A stretch of 41,922 bases of DNA from an uncultured Flavonifractor sp. (GTDB lineage Bacteria > Bacillota > Clostridia > Oscillospirales > Oscillospiraceae). A model generated the notes under the pieces. It searched no databases. It saw only the letters and a list, made by a program, of their open reading frames with translations, and was not told the DNA's origin. The DNA is taken from positions 93,177 to 135,098 of the forward strand of contig CANAAV010000005.1 in assembly GCA_947346365.1 (NCBI GenBank), read 5' to 3'. Every line of letters starts with the position of its first letter. The first letter of the stretch is position 1. Positions 40,723-41,922 of the stretch are shown here, one piece after another. A program made the translations under genes and the position numbers.

Positions 40723-40920
40723 ATGAAAAACGAGAAAGTCCTGGACGCATATATCGCCACGATCGCCGAGATCAACGCCAAGCTCGCCGCCCTGACCGAG
40801 CAGACCGAGAACCACCTGGGACACAGCCCCGAGGAGATCAACTGGGGCCACGTCGGAACCGCCAAGCACGTCCTGGAGCAGCTCACCGAGATCACGGAGT
40901 TCCTGGGCTGCGACAAATAA
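40723..40920 (+). CDS. 65-residue helical protein of the element
   Basis: Small acidic, mostly helical protein (YIATIAEINAKLAALTEQTENHLGHSPEEINWGHVGTAKHVLEQLTEITEFLGC). No family recognised. AGGAAAGGAAC precedes the ATG. It is first in the element operon, about 80 nt after the promoter. A structured repeat starts at the base after its stop codon. Confidence 0.7.
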   Translation: MKNEKVLDAYIATIAEINAKLAALTEQTENHLGHSPEEINWGHVGTAKHVLEQLTEITEFLGCDK

Positions 40921-40992
40921 GCCGAAACGCCCGCGAGGGCGTCGCCGGGAGGAGCCCTACCCGGCCTGACGATGGCAGGGCAACAGAAAGGA
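40921..40992 (+). repeat. Intergenic structured repeat, copy 1
   Basis: 72 nt from the base after the TAA to the next gene's ribosome binding site. Hairpin 1: ACGCCC/GGGCGT with a GCGA (GNRA) tetraloop (40927-40942). Hairpin 2: GCCGGG/CCCGGC with a 10-nt loop (40944-40965). A possible short third stem CTG/CAG follows. Copy 2 at 41687-41759 differs by one substitution and one inserted base. Confidence 0.9.
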
Positions 40993-41002
40993 GCAGCAGC
41001 AG

Positions 41003-41686
41003 ATGAACAGCTACAAGTTTACATTCCATTACCCCGAGAGCAGCGACGAGACCGCCTACATCACCGAGCGGACGGAGAGCGCGGCCCGGAAGGCCCTCCT
41101 CAAGCAGTACGGCAAGGTTGAGATCGTGGACTCCGAGCTCCACGACACCGGCGTCAACGCAACGAAGGCCCAGGAGCGGGAGACCCTGGAGAAGATCAAG
41201 GCGATGGTCGAGGAGCTGGGCCCCCAGTCCTACCTCAAGACGGCCTTCGACGGCGTCTACGAGGTGGCCGAGATGAACATCGAAGAGGACGCGGCCTACA
41301 GCTTCCCGGGACGGGTCAATATCCTTGAGGAGCAGCTTCGGGAGATGGGCAGCAAGTACAACGCCGTGAAACTGGACGCCGCCCACCTACAAGCCCAGCT
41401 CGACGACACCCTCGCCCAGCTTGCGGCGGCGCAGGAGCAGATCGCGACCCTCAAGGGGCGGCAGCTCCCCGCGTGGCTCCACAGCGCCGCCTATGGCCTC
41501 GCGGTCGAGGAGCTCGCCGCCGCCCAGAAGCGGATGGAGCAGAGCGCCGAGACTATGGCCCACTACGCCGAAGCGCCCCAGGACATCGCCTTCGCCGAGG
41601 CCGTCAAGAGCTACCGGGCCGCAAAGGAGCGCCGGGGCGTGTGCGAGCAGATCGTCAAGGGCCTGGAAGCCCTCACCGAAGATTGA
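41003..41686 (+). CDS. Hypothetical element protein (227 residues)
   Basis: Soluble protein with a small beta-rich start (MNSYKFTFHYPESSDETAYITE), an alpha segment with TESAARKALLKQYGKVEIV, and a long coiled coil at about 110-155 (LEEQLREMGSKYNAVKLDAAHLQAQLDDTLAQLAAAQEQIATLK). A helical tail follows. No family recognised. The ribosome binding site AGAAAGGAG is the end of repeat copy 1. Copy 2 begins at the base after its TGA. Confidence 0.75.
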   Translation: MNSYKFTFHYPESSDETAYITERTESAARKALLKQYGKVEIVDSELHDTGVNATKAQERETLEKIKAMVEELGPQSYLKTAFDGVYEVAEMNIEEDAAYSFPGRVNILEEQLREMGSKYNAVKLDAAHLQAQLDDTLAQLAAAQEQIATLKGRQLPAWLHSAAYGLAVEELAAAQKRMEQSAETMAHYAEAPQDIAFAEAVKSYRAAKERRGVCEQIVKGLEALTED

Positions 41687-41759
41687 GCCGAAACGCCCGC
41701 GAGGGCGTCGCCGGGGGGAGCCCTACCCGGCCTGACGATGGCAGGGCACACAGAAAGGA
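41687..41759 (+). repeat. Intergenic structured repeat, copy 2
   Basis: 73 nt, same hairpins as copy 1. The only changes are A to G in the hairpin 2 loop and one extra C near the 3' end. It again starts at the base after a stop codon and ends at the ribosome binding site of the next gene. Confidence 0.9.
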
Positions 41760-41771
41760 AGGACAAGCAGA

Positions 41772-41922
41772 ATGAGAAAAATGAAAAAGATCAACGGTTA
41801 TCTGGTCGTCCGGTTCAATGACCGGGAGAAGCGCGAGTACGAGGACACCGGCCTGGGCAACTTCGGCGTGATCGACGCCGAGCTCTACACCGGCATCCTG
41901 GACGTCGACCGGAGCGTCATGG
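41772..41922 (+). CDS. Hypothetical element protein (partial, runs off the window)
   Basis: The first 50 codons are visible, with AGAAAGGAAGG ahead of the ATG. It begins MRKMKKINGYLVVRFNDREKREYE and continues DTGLGNFGVIDAELYTGILDVDRSVM. The compact beta-rich start suggests a small soluble domain. No function recognised. It is the third gene of the repeat-separated operon. Confidence 0.75.
   Translation, partial: MRKMKKINGYLVVRFNDREKREYEDTGLGNFGVIDAELYTGILDVDRSVM

Noticed and set aside
40921-41759. Integron attC or CRISPR interpretation of the repeats
   Set aside because: Only two copies, no GTTRRRY-type core, no integron integrase or cas genes, and the spacing is set by genes rather than spacers.
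39410-41922. Integrase or transposase for the putative element
   Set aside because: None is encoded in the visible part; the rest of the element lies outside the window.

Overview
The window is GC-rich DNA (low-GC patches at about 10.9-11.8 kb and 23.3-23.5 kb) from a Gram-positive, low-G+C-lineage anaerobe, most likely a gut Oscillospiraceae or other Clostridia relative. This is inferred from rpmF-yceD, plsY-der and a SpoVB-like/mazG/hup order, TAXI-TRAP transport, PocR-type sensing, strong AGGAGG ribosome binding sites and many GNRA-looped terminators. No species call is made.

Layout. (1) 1-9.5 kb, all on the minus strand: an organic-acid type catabolic locus. A GntR/FCD regulator (8683-9450) sits upstream of a fused TRAP permease and its TAXI receptor. 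A second unit holds a short-chain dehydrogenase, a PEP-mutase/isocitrate-lyase-fold enzyme and a GntP-family permease. It has a clear sigma-54 promoter (4667-4682) and two enhancer-like palindromes (4777-4835). A PAS/AAA+/Fis sigma-54 activator closes the locus. (2) 9.8-12.7 kb: an AEC transporter, a low-GC RibD-type reductase, tRNA-Leu, and a hairpin-rich gene-poor stretch ending in a 36-residue mini-protein. (3) 12.9-21.2 kb, plus strand: a soluble PocR/chemoreceptor protein, MATE exporter, DUF3842 protein, purine nucleoside phosphorylase with an MTA/SAH-type deaminase, SpoVB-like flippase, MazG and HU. (4) 21.2-25.9 kb: a three-gene mini-operon with a region-4-only sigma-like protein, tRNA-Thr and tRNA-Tyr, then an accessory stretch up to tRNA-Gln with an Abi-alpha (DUF4393) protein, a self-cleaving-type S24 repressor, a coiled-coil protein and a hydrolase. 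(5) 26-31.5 kb: housekeeping genes plsY, der, a radical SAM/DUF512 protein, rpmF, yceD and an RluA-type pseudouridine synthase. (6) 31.6-39.4 kb: an MMPL/RND exporter translationally coupled to a 1153-residue GLUG/coiled-coil surface protein, and a secreted CAP-domain protein. (7) 39.4-41.9 kb: the edge of what looks like an integrative element or prophage, with iteron-like repeats, a cI-like repressor, a divergent promoter, and three small genes separated by two nearly identical 72-73 nt structured repeats.

The strongest candidate for something undescribed is the structured repeat that starts at the base after the stop codon of two unrelated genes (40921-40992 and 41687-41759). The enhancer/sigma-54 arrangement, the GGTATAC operator set with a 38-bp perfect palindrome, and the MMPL/GLUG pair are also worth attention. 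Everything here was read by eye; no database search or folding program was run.
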